Source of the DNA: an uncultured Rhizobiaceae bacterium
GTDB lineage: Bacteria; Pseudomonadota; Alphaproteobacteria; Rhizobiales; Rhizobiaceae
Reading direction: 5' to 3'
DNA: 64,000 nt
NCBI GenBank assembly: GCA_958296345.1
Contig: CATQIJ010000013.1
Span: 186,001-250,000 of the forward strand
The notes below the pieces were generated by a model. The model made no database searches. It was not told the DNA's origin and saw nothing but the letters and a program-made list of their open reading frames with translations. Position 1 is the stretch's first letter. Each line of letters opens with the position of its first letter. Below are positions 26,886-36,717 of the stretch, in pieces. The translations under genes were made by a program, and so were the position numbers.

Positions 26886-27251
26886 CTAACCAATAAGTTT
26901 TGAGTAAGCCTCTGCATCAAGCATTCCATCAAGCTCGCTTGCATCAGACATCTTGATTTTAACTAACCAGCCATTGGTTTCTGGCTCTTCATTTACCTTT
27001 GTTGGTTCAGTCGACAAATCCTCATTGGTTGCAATAACTTCACCTGTTACAGGTGCATAAACATCACTTGCAGCTTTTACAGATTCAACAACGGCGGCTT
27101 CCCCACCTTTTGAAACCTGTGAACCTACTTCTGGTAACTCAACAAAAACCAGTTCGCCCAATTGTTCTTGTGCATGATTAGTAATGCCAAATGTTGCTAC
27201 ATCCCCTTCAATGCTTACCCACTCGTGATCTTCTGTATATTTAATTGTCAT
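26886..27251 (-). CDS. gcvH: Glycine cleavage system H protein
   Basis: Lipoyl carrier of the glycine cleavage system, 121 residues, full length. It has EDHEWVSIEGDVATFGIT at the start and the lipoyl-lysine region GGEAAVVESVKAASDVYAPV, with the modified lysine in ESVKAAS. It lies between gcvT and gcvP in the usual T-H-P order, under the same riboswitch. It is intact although both neighbours are broken, so it may persist as a lipoyl relay or simply not yet be mutated. Confidence 0.95.
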   Translation of the reverse strand: MTIKYTEDHEWVSIEGDVATFGITNHAQEQLGELVFVELPEVGSQVSKGGEAAVVESVKAASDVYAPVTGEVIATNEDLSTEPTKVNEEPETNGWLVKIKMSDASELDGMLDAEAYSKLIG

Positions 27252-27275
27252 TTATTTTCTCCAATTTGTTTAGTC

Positions 27276-28411
27276 TTAGCGTTTAAAGTTATTAGGAATA
27301 AACGGAAGCTTCGTAACGGTTGCAGGCAAGGCTTTACCTCGCACTATTAAGTTTAATTTTGTTCCAACCTCTGAAAACTCTGTTGGCACGTATCCAATAG
27401 CAACAGGGCCTTCCATACTTGGTCCAAACCACCCGAAGTTAATGTACCAAGTACTTTATTATCAATGCTGGTAATTTCTGTGCCAGCACGTGCAGGCGCA
27501 CGACCATCAGGTTTAATGCCGACCCGTTTGCGACTAACCCCGTTTGAAATTTCTGATTGGATACGAGCGGCACCGGGAAAACCTCCCTCAGCGCGCCTGC
27601 GTTTTGAAATTGACCAAATTAAACCTGCTTCAATAGGACTGGTAGTTTCATCAATATCATTTCCGTAAAGACAAAGCCCTGCTTCTAATCGTAAAGAGTC
27701 TCTAGCACCTAAGCCACATACCATAACATCTTCATGTGCAAGTAATTTCTCAGCTAAGGCTGTTGCTTCATTTGCTTTGACAGATATTTCGAAGCCATCT
27801 TCTCCAGTATACCCAGCTCTTGAAACCCAACATTCAATCCCATCAACCAACATCGTTTGTGACGACATGAATACCGTTTCTTCTATTCCGCTAGTGAGCC
27901 CCGCTAAGACCTTTTCAGCTGAAGGACCTTGAAGCGCCAAAAGCGCCCGATCTTCGATTTTTACTAAAGTAACGGATGGATCGAGATTATCGTCCATCAA
28001 CTTATAATCTTCTGTTTTTCGAGATGCGTTAACAACCAAATACAATGTACCGTCTTCATTTGAAGAGGCAAGGCGCGTGACCATTAAATCATCAAGAATA
28101 CCACCTTCTTTATTGGTAAACTGAGTATATCTGGTTCGCCCTAATCCGAGGGCTTTAATGTCACCAGGCACAAGTTTTTCAAGTTCAGAAGCAACATGTT
28201 CGTGGGCTTCACCTTTCAACCAAGCTTGTCCCATGTGGGATACATCAAACAATCCAGCTTTTGTTCGAGCATGATTATGTTCAGTTACAATGCCGCCAGT
28301 ATATTGTACTGGCATCGAGTAACCAGCGAAGCCTACCATTCGACCGCCTAGGCTGACGTGCAAATCATGAAGGGGTGTTTTTAGTAGGGAACTTTCCGAG
28401 GACTCAGTCAT
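27276..28411 (-). pseudogene. gcvT: Aminomethyltransferase (T protein), one-base frameshift
   Basis: Tetrahydrofolate-dependent T protein of glycine cleavage. Reading from ATG 28411 the protein is normal for about 325 residues (LHVSLGGRMVGFAGYSMPVQ, GLFDVSHMGQ, SRAGYTGEDGFEI). At about 27425-27428 a T run is one base short. The original frame loses homology (LDQVWKALLL), while the next frame continues GPSMEGPVAIGYVPTEFSEV to a stop at 27276. An upstream in-frame ATG at 28465 would enter the riboswitch region, so 28411 is preferred. Either a true frameshift or a homopolymer sequencing error. Confidence 0.85.
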
Positions 28412-28465
28412 GTAGAAACTCTCATTTTGACACACATAAGGACGATGCTGAAAACTAATCAGCAA

Positions 28466-28690
28466 ACCCCCTCTGTCAAAAACCTGAGAGTATTCACTTA
28501 TCGCATTCAGATCATAAGACCTTGTCGTAATAAGCTTGTTCCCTTCGGTGAACGCCTTAAACGTTGCTCTCCAGAGTCATTCTATCTCTGCATAAATTGC
28601 AGCTGATTTATCTGCGGTCCTTGGTACCTGAGAGTTTCCGGGATGGTTGCTCCTTCGGCGTCAGTAAATAATCTGAACTCTCCCGCATAT
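28466..28690 (-). ncRNA. Tandem glycine riboswitch upstream of gcvT
   Basis: On the minus strand the leader shows both aptamers of the gcvT motif. The first runs from GCGGGAGAGTTC through CGCCGAAGGAGCAA to AAACTCTCAGGTA and GGACCGCAG. The second has CTGGAGAGCAA, TCACCGAAGGG and ACTCTCAGG, followed by TTTTTGACAGAGGGGG. Two aptamers with the short linker bind glycine and normally switch on the gcv operon. It ends about 55 bases before the gcvT start. The aptamer cores look intact although the operon it controls is broken. Confidence 0.92.
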
Positions 28691-28701
28691 AAATCTAGCT
28701 A

Positions 28702-28731
28702 TATGTTCTTCGAGCAAATCAGCATTGTCAA
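28702..28731 (-). promoter_or_regulatory. Candidate promoter of the gcv riboswitch transcript
   Basis: On the minus strand a consensus TTGACA (28731-28726) is followed after 18 bases by AACATA (28707-28702), about 12 bases before the riboswitch begins. The -35 is perfect, the -10 weak. From here to 29116 (about 385 bases) nothing else convincing is seen; open frames there lack ribosome sites and family resemblance. Confidence 0.5.
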
Positions 28732-29116
28732 GACATGGACACCTAATACTGAATATTTATAAACGCTTCACTTTTTTGGTTCTTACAGATTTTTTAGCTC
28801 TACAATTGCCTAAACTTGGTGCGCTCGGCTTACCTTCAGAGATGCTTTTACAAGGTTTTCTTGGTCGCGAAGAAAGCAAACAAACAGCACATATTCACCA
28901 GCCTGATATTTTTAAACTTCAAAAGTTATGCAATCACTGCCTATCAATTTACTACTCAGCTTGGGAGATCTAAGATAGAGCTAATGGTTGCTTGTGATCC
29001 TTGGTGGGCGTATAAAATTTCTCTAGAAATCTTATGCGATACGAACAATCTGACTTTGACAACATAATGCATGGATGTAATCGTACGCTATATTTCTTCA
29101 AGAATTGAACACCAAC

Positions 29117-29650
29117 ATGAACAGAAAAATTAGTTACCCAAGTCACGAAGTGCCTATGCGAAAATGGTGGGCAGGGATTTATAAGCATGTATTCATTGCG
29201 CCATATCCATTCTTTCAAATTAAGTCAGTACTAGAAAATGATAATTATATTCCAACATATGATGATGTGAAACGCGGAGAAAATTTACCTGATAATTTTG
29301 ACGACATAATAAAACAACATGGAACTCCTATTACATGGCACGAAATGCACATGGCGATTGAGCCTAATATTCCTAAGATTGAATTCTACCGCGCCGTTTG
29401 GTTGTTGAGTTGTATTGGTTTTCAGGAGCGTGCTGGTGTCAAACTTCAAAAGACAATTGATAATTATTGCAGGGATAATAAAATTTTTCTTCCAGAAGAT
29501 GATGCCATATCTGCAATATTACATCCTCCCCTAATGCAATTTTTGAATAATTTTAAACAATTCGAAATTGTTGCTTGGGATGAATTTAGAGAACATAGCA
29601 CCGTACTAAATTTAGTTGAACTCAGCCAAAAAAACCTACCTACTATCTAA
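29117..29650 (+). CDS. Hypothetical protein, soluble
   Basis: A 177-residue soluble protein without signal peptide or recognised motif. Notable features are a Trp/Tyr-rich beginning (RKWWAGIYKHVFIAPYPFF), an acidic middle with TYDDVKRGENLPDNFDDII, and a helical C-terminus. ATG 29117 is chosen over an upstream TTG. It is followed 14 bases later by another small gene in the same direction, so the two may be co-transcribed. It lies on the chromosomal side of the left element junction. I do not recognise it. Confidence 0.55.
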   Translation: MNRKISYPSHEVPMRKWWAGIYKHVFIAPYPFFQIKSVLENDNYIPTYDDVKRGENLPDNFDDIIKQHGTPITWHEMHMAIEPNIPKIEFYRAVWLLSCIGFQERAGVKLQKTIDNYCRDNKIFLPEDDAISAILHPPLMQFLNNFKQFEIVAWDEFREHSTVLNLVELSQKNLPTI

Positions 29651-29664
29651 CAAATATCGGTAAC

Positions 29665-29856
29665 ATGTCACCAATATGGGCGTTACATCTTTCGGAGCCA
29701 GGTATTTTAATAGCGTCAGAATTTGATGGAACAGAAGCACTAATTGCAATGACAGATAATGCTTTTGAGATTGATGACCCACACGATTATTTTGAAATCG
29801 AAGCAGTGGATGAGACGATGCACAGTGATTGGTTGAACCCCAAAGAAGAGTTTTAA
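29665..29856 (+). CDS. Small hypothetical acidic protein
   Basis: A 63-residue acidic protein (MSPIWALHLSEPGILIASEF, ending HSDWLNPKEEF) with no recognised motif. It follows the previous unknown gene by 14 bases. A weak hairpin (29935-29955) lies about 80 bases downstream. Coding status rests on spacing, acidic composition and a clean frame only. Confidence 0.45.
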   Translation: MSPIWALHLSEPGILIASEFDGTEALIAMTDNAFEIDDPHDYFEIEAVDETMHSDWLNPKEEF

Positions 29857-29934
29857 CTAGTTATATTCCATGCCCGCTTCTGGCCATTAGCTACCATTGG
29901 CTATAGCGACCACCTTGTAAGATAAACAACATTT

Positions 29935-29955
29935 GTTGCTAGTTTCCCTAGCAAC
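29935..29955 (+). terminator. Possible terminator hairpin
   Basis: GTTGCTAG and CTAGCAAC form a perfect eight-base stem with a five-base loop, followed by ATTTCTATCTT. Weak T-run. The rest of 29857-30093 shows nothing else. Confidence 0.4.
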
Positions 29956-30093
29956 ATTTCTATCTTCTAATTATCCTCCACTAAAGCGAGTGACAAAGTG
30001 GCTACACAAGACTTCATGCGATGAGTGCCACATGCGCGAGCAGATAGCCGAACACCTTCTAAAGCATTCTAAATACTATTGAAATTATTCTGA

Positions 30094-30103
30094 AAAATGG
30101 TGC
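30094..30103. repeat. attL: left junction of the integrated element
   Basis: AAAATGGTGC here is repeated exactly at 59516-59525, where it is the end of tRNA-Arg (CCA plus the last acceptor bases). Sequence diverges on both outer sides. Chromosome lies to the left; the mobile element starts to the right with the recombinase tail and mobC. Confidence 0.75.
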
Positions 30104-30249
30104 GCCCTGAGTGCCAAAGTTTGAACTCTTTGGTCAAGGTGTTTTCTGAGTGGAATGAGCTGATTGAAGCGGAAGATATCGATTTTGATAGCCTTCCCGC
30201 ACCCGAAAAAGACGTGCCAAAAACAAGCATGGGAGTACCAAGCCCATGA
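30097..30249 (+). CDS. Detached C-terminal tail of the element's recombinase frame
   Basis: An open frame of 50 codons starting in the attL repeat and ending with a TGA that overlaps the mobC ATG (ATGA). It is acidic (FSEWNELIEAEDIDFDSLPA) and ends KTSMGVPSP. The frame across the shared AAA ATG GTG codons is the same as that of the recombinase at the other end. If the ends are joined in a circle, the recombinase would continue through C-K-M-V into this sequence. In the integrated state it has no proper start region. It is best read as the displaced 3' end of the recombinase gene, not as an independent protein. Confidence 0.6.
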   Translation: MVRPECQSLNSLVKVFSEWNELIEAEDIDFDSLPAPEKDVPKTSMGVPSP

Positions 30250-30665
30250 CTTCCATAAATACGGAAAAGAGCCGATTTTCGAAATACCCTTCACCGATTA
30301 CATTGCGGCTTTCTCAAAATGAGATTGATCGCCTAGATGGAATGATTTCGGGGGCATCGCGTAGCGCCTACATACGAAAGCAAATTTTTGGTGAGAATGC
30401 AGAAAAGCGCAAATATCGTCCCAAAACACCCAAAACTGACGATGTAGCAATTTCTCAAATTCTGGCAATGCTTGGTGCATCGCGAATTGGCAATAATCTG
30501 AACCAACTTGCCAAGGCTGCTAATTCAGGAGCGTTGATGGCTGATGATGAGGTCATTGTGCAGATTGAAGAAGCCTATGCCTTTCACTTGGCAATTCGAT
30601 CAATGCTTATGGAAGCTTTGGGGCTAGAAGCAGATTCCAATGATAAGCACCCATCTGACCAATGA
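30246..30665 (+). CDS. mobC: MobC-like relaxosome protein
   Basis: Relaxosome accessory protein, 139 residues, with a ribbon-helix-helix start (SPITLRLSQNEIDRLDGMIS, then SRSAYIRKQIFG) and the MobC signature LAMLGASRIGNNLNQLAKAA at about 78-97. MobC helps the relaxase open DNA at oriT. It overlaps the recombinase tail upstream and the relaxase downstream by four bases each (ATGA), so translation is coupled across all three. Intact. Confidence 0.88.
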   Translation: MTSINTEKSRFSKYPSPITLRLSQNEIDRLDGMISGASRSAYIRKQIFGENAEKRKYRPKTPKTDDVAISQILAMLGASRIGNNLNQLAKAANSGALMADDEVIVQIEEAYAFHLAIRSMLMEALGLEADSNDKHPSDQ

Positions 30666-33473
30666 TTTTGAAAGGCTCGCAACGTTCTGGCGGTGTGCAA
30701 TTGGCACATCATTTAATGAACACACACGACAATGATCGGGTGGCCGTTCATGATGTCCGAGGCTTTATGACGGATAATTTGCATGGGGCCTTCAAAGAAG
30801 CCTATGCGGTAGCTAAGGGAACGCGCTGCACACAATATCTGTTTTCCTTAAGCCTCAATCCGCCTGAAAAAGCCCGTGTGAACATTGCAGAGTTTGAAGC
30901 AGCTATCAGCAATATTGAACAAAAACTGAAACTGCAAAATCACCCTCGCGCGATTGTCTTTCATGAAAAAGAAGGCCGTCGCCATGCGCATGTTGTCTGG
31001 TCGCGGATAAATCCTGCAACCATGAAAGCGCAGCGAATGTCACATTTTAAAACAAAACTGCGGGATATCAGTCGTGACTTGTATCTGGAACATGGCTGGA
31101 AACTGCCGGATGGATATCTTAAAGAGAATAAACACGATCCGCTCAATTATGGCTATACTGAATATCATCAGGCCAAACGGCAGAATATCGACCCAAAACG
31201 GCTTAAAGCGCTGCTATTGGACTGCTGGCAGAAGTCAGATTCAAAATCAGCCTTTGTAAATGCGCTTGAAGAACACAGCATGTTTTTAGCGCGAGGTGAC
31301 AGACGCGGCTTTGTTGCGGTTGATCATACGGGTGAAGTGTACTCCCTATCCCGTTGGCTGGGTATCAAATCAAAGGATTTAAAAGCGCGTCTTGGAAATC
31401 GAGAGGATTTGCAATTCGTTGCAGAGGTTTTGACGAAGCTAAAAGCCAAGCAAGGTGATGACTATCAATCAAGAATTGCAAAAGCTGTTTCGCCATTCAA
31501 TGATGATTTAACAGCGTTTAAAGCCAAACGTGAAAAGCTGAAACACAATTCTGCTGACCAAAATTCAGAAATGGAACTTCGCCATAAAGAAGAGTTGCGC
31601 GATTTATACAACCAACTTCCCCTACATCCAAAATCACGCTTTCAGGCGAAGTGGCAATCTGTATCAGGCTTTGCACAACAGCATTGCGAGCAGATTCAGG
31701 TTCAAATTCGCAATCTTAAAACACGCCATACAGGAGAGCAGACCGATCTTTGGGATCGACACCTAGCCCGTACAAAGCAGCTCTATAAAGAAAAACATCA
31801 CATCATTGGGCGCAAGAGCCTCGCTGATAGGTTACTTCGCAAAGAGCTAGGAGGCTATTTCAAGCATCACACTTCTGAACTTCTGCCGCTCAAATCGGCT
31901 GGTGATAACCTATCCTTAAGAAAAGAGCTTTGTGAGCGTAATGCTGAAATTCTCCTTCACAATTCTGCTTTTATCTCAGAGAGACTAACAGATCATCAAA
32001 GCGTTTTCCGCAAGCGCGACATCGCCCGTGAATTGAGCAAATATATTGATGATGCTCATGATTTTCAGACAGTATTGCATGGCGTTCTGTCAGATAAGAA
32101 ACTGGTGCGCTTACAAGAAAAAGATAGCGTCAATTCGCAAGAATATTTTTCCACGCGCTCCATGATCAGAACTGAACGTGAGATGATGGATGGCGCAACC
32201 GCACTTTATCAAAACAACTCCCATGGAGTTCATCCAGATTTTGTTACCAAAGCAATCGCAGAACAGAACAAGGAATTGAAGGCGAAATTTGATGCCAAAC
32301 TCAGCTCAGAGCAAGTAACCGCCATAAAGCACATCACTGGAAGCTAACGCCTTTCAACGTTAATTGGCTATGCTGGCGCAGGTAAATCCACCGCTTTAAA
32401 AGCAGCGCGAGAAGCTTGGGAAAAACAAGGTTATAAAGTTCATGGTGCTGCGTTGGCTGGCAAAGCAGCGGAAGGATTAGAGAAGAGTTCGGGCATTAAA
32501 AGTCGAACGCTGCACTCCTATCAGTATCGCTGGCAACACAATATGGAGAAGTTTAATGCCAATGATGTGTTCGTCATTGATGAAGCTGGCATGGTTGGAT
32601 CAAAGCAAATAAATTTCTTCATTCAGGCCGTTCAAAAAGCAGGTGCGAAAATTGTACTTATCGGCGATAGCGGTCAACTTCAACCGATTGCTGCTGGTGG
32701 TGCATTCACGGCTATTTCTGAAATCACCAAGCCAGTGAAGATCACTGAAATTCGCCGCCAATCAGAAGAATGGCAACGCCAAGCTTCGCTTGATTTTGCT
32801 GTCGGAAATATTGAAGCCGCGCTGAAGGCCTATGGGGGTGAAGAGCTGCATAAAAACTGCTGATAGTGATGCCTCAGCCATGGAAGCACTCGTCAAAGAT
32901 TATGTTGCCGATCTGAAACACGATCCAAACAATCAATCATCACGTCTGATATTAGCCCATCGACGCAAGGATGTAGCAAAGCTGAATAGCGCTGTTCGTC
33001 AGTCATTAATCGCCAGAGGCAAACTTAAAGATCAACAAAAATATGAAACTGTCGATGGAATGAAGAGATTTGCTTCTGGTGATCGCATTCTCTTCACCAA
33101 AAACGATAATGATCTCGGTGTTAAGAATGGAACACTTGGCACGGTGTTAAAAACGAATGAGCAGTCCATCACCATCCAGCCAGATGACAAAAAAGCCCAA
33201 CTAATCGTCGTCGACCTTGAGGCTTATAATTCTCTCGACCATGGCTATGCTGTCACGATCCATAAATCTCAAGGCGCAACCGTGGATAAGACTTGGCTCT
33301 TCGCTACAAGAACGATGGATCAGCACTTGATGTATGTTGCTGGGACGCGGCATACAACAGATTTCAAAATCCATGCGGAAGAAAGTTATGAAATTAATCA
33401 GTTGCATAAAACACAGAATAAACTCGTTTCAACGGATTATATTGGGGTATACGAAAACACTTGCCTCCACTAA
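30662..33473 (+). pseudogene. Relaxase-helicase (VirD2-type relaxase fused to TraA-like helicase), interrupted
   Basis: Conjugative relaxase that nicks oriT and, through a C-terminal helicase, unwinds the strand. The N-terminal relaxase domain carries the histidine motif GRRHAHVVWSRINP at about 104-117. A long coiled middle follows. The helicase shows Walker A IGYAGAGKST, VFVIDEAGMVG and GDSGQLQPI, and at the end IHKSQGATVD. Two lesions: an in-frame TAA at 32345-32347, just before the Walker A strand, and an extra A in the run at 32852-32856. About 930 residues when repaired. As written only the relaxase half would be made, which might still nick. Confidence 0.8.
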
Positions 33474-33495
33474 ATCTTTTAAAAGACATTAAAAA

Positions 33496-33579
33496 TGCGT
33501 AATTAATAATTACGCAATAAAAAATCCTTGACTATTTCGTGTTTCTTTACTATTTATTGCATCATGATTGATTATGCAA
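33496..33579 (+). promoter_or_regulatory. Control region of the restriction locus: palindrome, promoter, start-overlapping repeat
   Basis: TGCGTAATTA and TAATTACGCA form a perfect dyad around a single A (33496-33516). Then TTGACT (33528-33533), 17-base spacer, TATTTA (33551-33556). An inverted repeat TTGCAT-11 nt-ATGCAA (33557-33579) spans the predicted transcription start and the ATG at 33564. The -10 lies only seven bases before that ATG, so the first transcript would be essentially leaderless. Operator function is inferred. Confidence 0.6.
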
Positions 33580-34187
33580 AAATTTCCATAACGCTTGGCG
33601 ATATCGCCGATATTTCCGCAGGCTTTCCTCTTCGTGGCTCGCTTGAAAGCTTGCCAAAGGGCGATGTGTATTTTGTTTCAGCCAAGGACCTGAATGAGGA
33701 ATATGAAAATTAGTTGGCACGGCGTGGCCAAGTAAGCCTACCCACAAAGCGTCAACCAAGACTATTGGAAGATGGAAACATTCTATTTTTTGCTCGCGGA
33801 TAGCAATACTCACGCTTTTTCAGTCAATAACTCTCCTGAGAAGGCAGTTTGTGGGCCGCAGTTTTTTGTAATTACGATAGCAGACACCCATAAGATTTTA
33901 CCTGAATTCATTACATGGCAAATTAATCAAAACCTTCTCAAAACTATTTGAAAAATCACTCTTACGGTTCTGCAATGAAAAATATCTCGCGCTCCACCTT
34001 GGAGAGCGTGCGGATTTTTTTGCCAAATATTGAAGAGCAACAAACAATCGTCAATTTTTGGAAAGCGACACAAAAAGAGCGCAAGCTTATGACGCAATTA
34101 ATTGACAACAGAGAAAAGCAACTACTGGCGTTTGCGGAAAAAATATCAAACAAAAATATGGAAACACGAAATGACTTCTCAAATTAA
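33564..34187 (+). pseudogene. Type I restriction specificity-like subunit (one-domain), degraded
   Basis: The start resembles an HsdS target-recognition domain (ITLGDIADISAGFPLRGSLE, FVSAKDLNEEYEN), and the end carries the typical RSTLESVRIFLPNIEEQQTI with a trailing coiled coil. In-frame stops occur after EYEN (TAG at about 33712) and after LFFARG (TAG), and frameshifts follow, including one near 33950. If repaired it would be about 200 residues, a half-size S protein. Its 3' end overlaps the hsdM start by 17 bases. A complete hsdS is found downstream, so this one is a spare or displaced specificity gene. Confidence 0.7.
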
Positions 34188-35717
34188 ACAAGATGAAATT
34201 AACAATGCAGTTTGGGAAGCGTGTGATACATTTCGTGGAACTGTAGATGGTGCCATTTACAAAGATTATGTCCTGACCATGCTTTTCTTAAAGTATATTA
34301 GCGATGTTTGGCAGGATCACTACGATAATTACAAGACAGAATATGGTGATGAGCCTGAGCTGATTTCCGAGATGATGAAAAACGAGCGTTTTGTCCTTCC
34401 TGAAAGTGCTAATTTTTATACACTTTACAAACATCGTCACGAAGCTGGAAATGGCGAGCGCATAGATAAAGCTCTTCACGCAATAGAAGAGGCTAATATT
34501 TCTAAACTACGTGATGTTTTTCAGGATATCAGTTTTAACGCCAACAAACTGGTGAAGAAGCCACCAAGAATGAATTATTGCGTAATCTATTGGAAGATTT
34601 TGCTAAAGATGATTTGAACCTCAAACCCAGCCGAATAGGCAAGCTTGATATAATTGGTAATGCCTATGAATTTCTGATCAAGAAATTTGCGTCTGATTCA
34701 GGTAAAAGCGCAGGTGAATTTTATACTCCCCCAGAAGTCTCAGAACTCATGGCAGAACTTGTTGCGCCAAAACAGGGTGAAGAAATATGTGATCCAACCT
34801 GCGGTTCTGGCTCACTGCTGATGAAATGCGGCAAGCGCATTCAATTAGAAAATGACGGCTCCAAAAAGTATGCTCTGTTTGGACAAGAGGCGATTGGTAG
34901 TACATGGGCGCTCGCAAAAATGAATATGTTTTTGCATGGCGAAGATAACCACCGCATTGAGTGGGGCGACACAATTCGTAATCCGAAATTATTGGATGCA
35001 GAAGACAGACTTAAACATTTTGATATTGTTGTCGCGAACCCTCCCTTCTCGCTTGATAAATGGGGGCATGGCACTGCGGAGAGTGATCGGTTCGCAAGAT
35101 TTCGTCGTGGTCTTCCGCCCAAAACCAAAGGCGACTATGCATTTATCCTCCATATGATTGAAACCATGAAACCTAAAACTGGTCGCATGGCCGTCGTTGC
35201 ACCACACGGAGTTTTATTTCGTGGTTCCAGCGAAGGAAAAATACGAACTAAGTTGATTGAAGAAAATTTGTTAGATGCAGTTATAGGTCTACCTGAAAAG
35301 CTTTTCTATGGAACAGGCATTCCAGCGGTGATCTTAGTGCTGCGTAAAAAGAAAAAAGATAACAATGTTCTATTTATCGATGCCAGTCGTGAATTCAGTT
35401 CAGGTAAAAATCAAAATCAGCTTTCTGAAGATCATATCGCAAAAATAATTGCGACCTATAATGCCCGTGAAACAGTTGATAAATATGCCTATCTCGCAAC
35501 ACCTGATGAGATTGCTGAGAACGACTACAATCTGAACATTCCCCGCTACGTCGATACATTCGAAGAGGAAGAAGAAATCGACCTAATGGCAGTGCGTGCA
35601 GAACGTGAAAAACTGAAAACAGAACTAGACGATCTGGAAACGCAGATGGATGGCTATCTCAAGGATTGGGATATTTATCATGAGCGCGGTCGATCAAACA
35701 GATTCGCCCAAGGGTGA
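34171..35717 (+). pseudogene. hsdM: Type I restriction-modification DNA methyltransferase, one-base frameshift
   Basis: N6-adenine methyltransferase subunit. The N-terminal HsdM domain is VWEACDTFRGTVDGAIYKDY; the catalytic domain has GEFYTPPEVSELM, DPTCGSGSLL (SAM site) and VANPPF (NPPF active site). ATG 34171 is the start. At about 34550, NANKL should continue GEEATKNELLRNLLED, but one T is missing and the frame stops at 34617. The second frame carries the rest to 35717. About 514 residues when repaired. Without this correction no active methylase would be made. Confidence 0.87.
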
Positions 35718-36717
35718 GTTAATACTCTACCAGACAGAAGACGGGCAGACGGAAATAAACTTGACGGCAATTGATGGCACGGTTTGGCTCACGCAAGGTG
35801 AGTTAGCTGAGTTATTCGCGACCACTCCCCAAAACGTTACACTTCACATCAAAAGCATTTATGACGACGCCGAATTGTCGGAAGAGGCAACTTGTAAGGA
35901 TTTCTTACAAGTTCGAAAAGAAGGTGCCCGAAACGTCGAAAGGCGCTTGAAACACTATAATCTCGATATGATTCTGGCAGTTGGCTATCGCGTGCGTTCG
36001 CCTCGTGGCGCTCAATTTCGCCGTTGGGCAAATACTGTCCTCAAGGAATATCTCATTAAAGGCTTTGCGATGGATGACGCACGGCTTAAACAAGCCGAGC
36101 GTTGGATTATTTTGACGAATGGTTGGCGCGCATTCGTGACATCCGCGCTTCCGAAAAGCGCTTTTATCAAAAAGTCAAAGACCTCTACACCACAGCAGTT
36201 GATTATGATGGCAACTCCGAGGAAGCGGAACTTTCTTCAAAAAAGTACAAAACAAAATGCTTTATGCCGTGTCGGGAAAAACGGCAGCAGAATGATTGCT
36301 GGCCGCGCTGATGTAGACAAACCTAATATGGGCGTGACGTCTTGGAAGGGATCAGTTGTTCGCAAGGGCGATGTAGGTATCGCAAAGAACTATCTAACTC
36401 AGAAGAGATTGACGAGCTTAATCGTATCGTCACCATGTATTTGATTACGCAGAAGACCAAGCCAACGCCGTGCACCTGTCACAATGGAGCAATGGGCGGA
36501 TAAACTGGATTCATTCCTGTCTTTTAATGAGCGTAACGTACTGACCCACGCAGGCAAATTACGTATGGACGTCGCACAAAAACTGGCAGCTGACCGCTAC
36601 GATGATTTTGATGCAAAACGCAAAGAATTCGACGCCATAGCCGCCGATGCTGAAGACATCGAAACCCTTGAAAACCTCGCCAAGGATTTAGAAGGCAAGA
36701 CTGGGGGTGGGGAATGA
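35680..36717 (+). pseudogene. RhuM-family protein, several frameshifts
   Basis: RhuM (virulence protein) family members often sit inside type I restriction operons; role unknown. The first 140 residues are intact (INLTAIDGTVWLTQGELAEL, FATTPQNVTLHIKSIY, LDMILAVGYRVRSPRGAQFR). Homology then jumps frame: DYFDEWLARIRDIRASEKRF (about 36105), AGRADVDKPNMGVTSWKG (about 36300), and MEQWADKLDSFLSFNERNVL from 36484 to the end. At least three lesions lie between 36090 and 36480. The start overlaps hsdM by 38 bases and the stop overlaps hsdS by ATGA, so the operon organisation is preserved. Confidence 0.8.

Noticed and set aside
28725..29067. Overlapping open frames of about 80 residues downstream of the riboswitch promoter
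   Set aside because: No ribosome site, no recognised motif, TTG-type start, and they overlap a well-placed minus-strand promoter.
29881..30093. A second tRNA or tRNA fragment left of attL
   Set aside because: Only the ten-base AAAATGGTGC matches tRNA-Arg; the rest does not fold as a tRNA.
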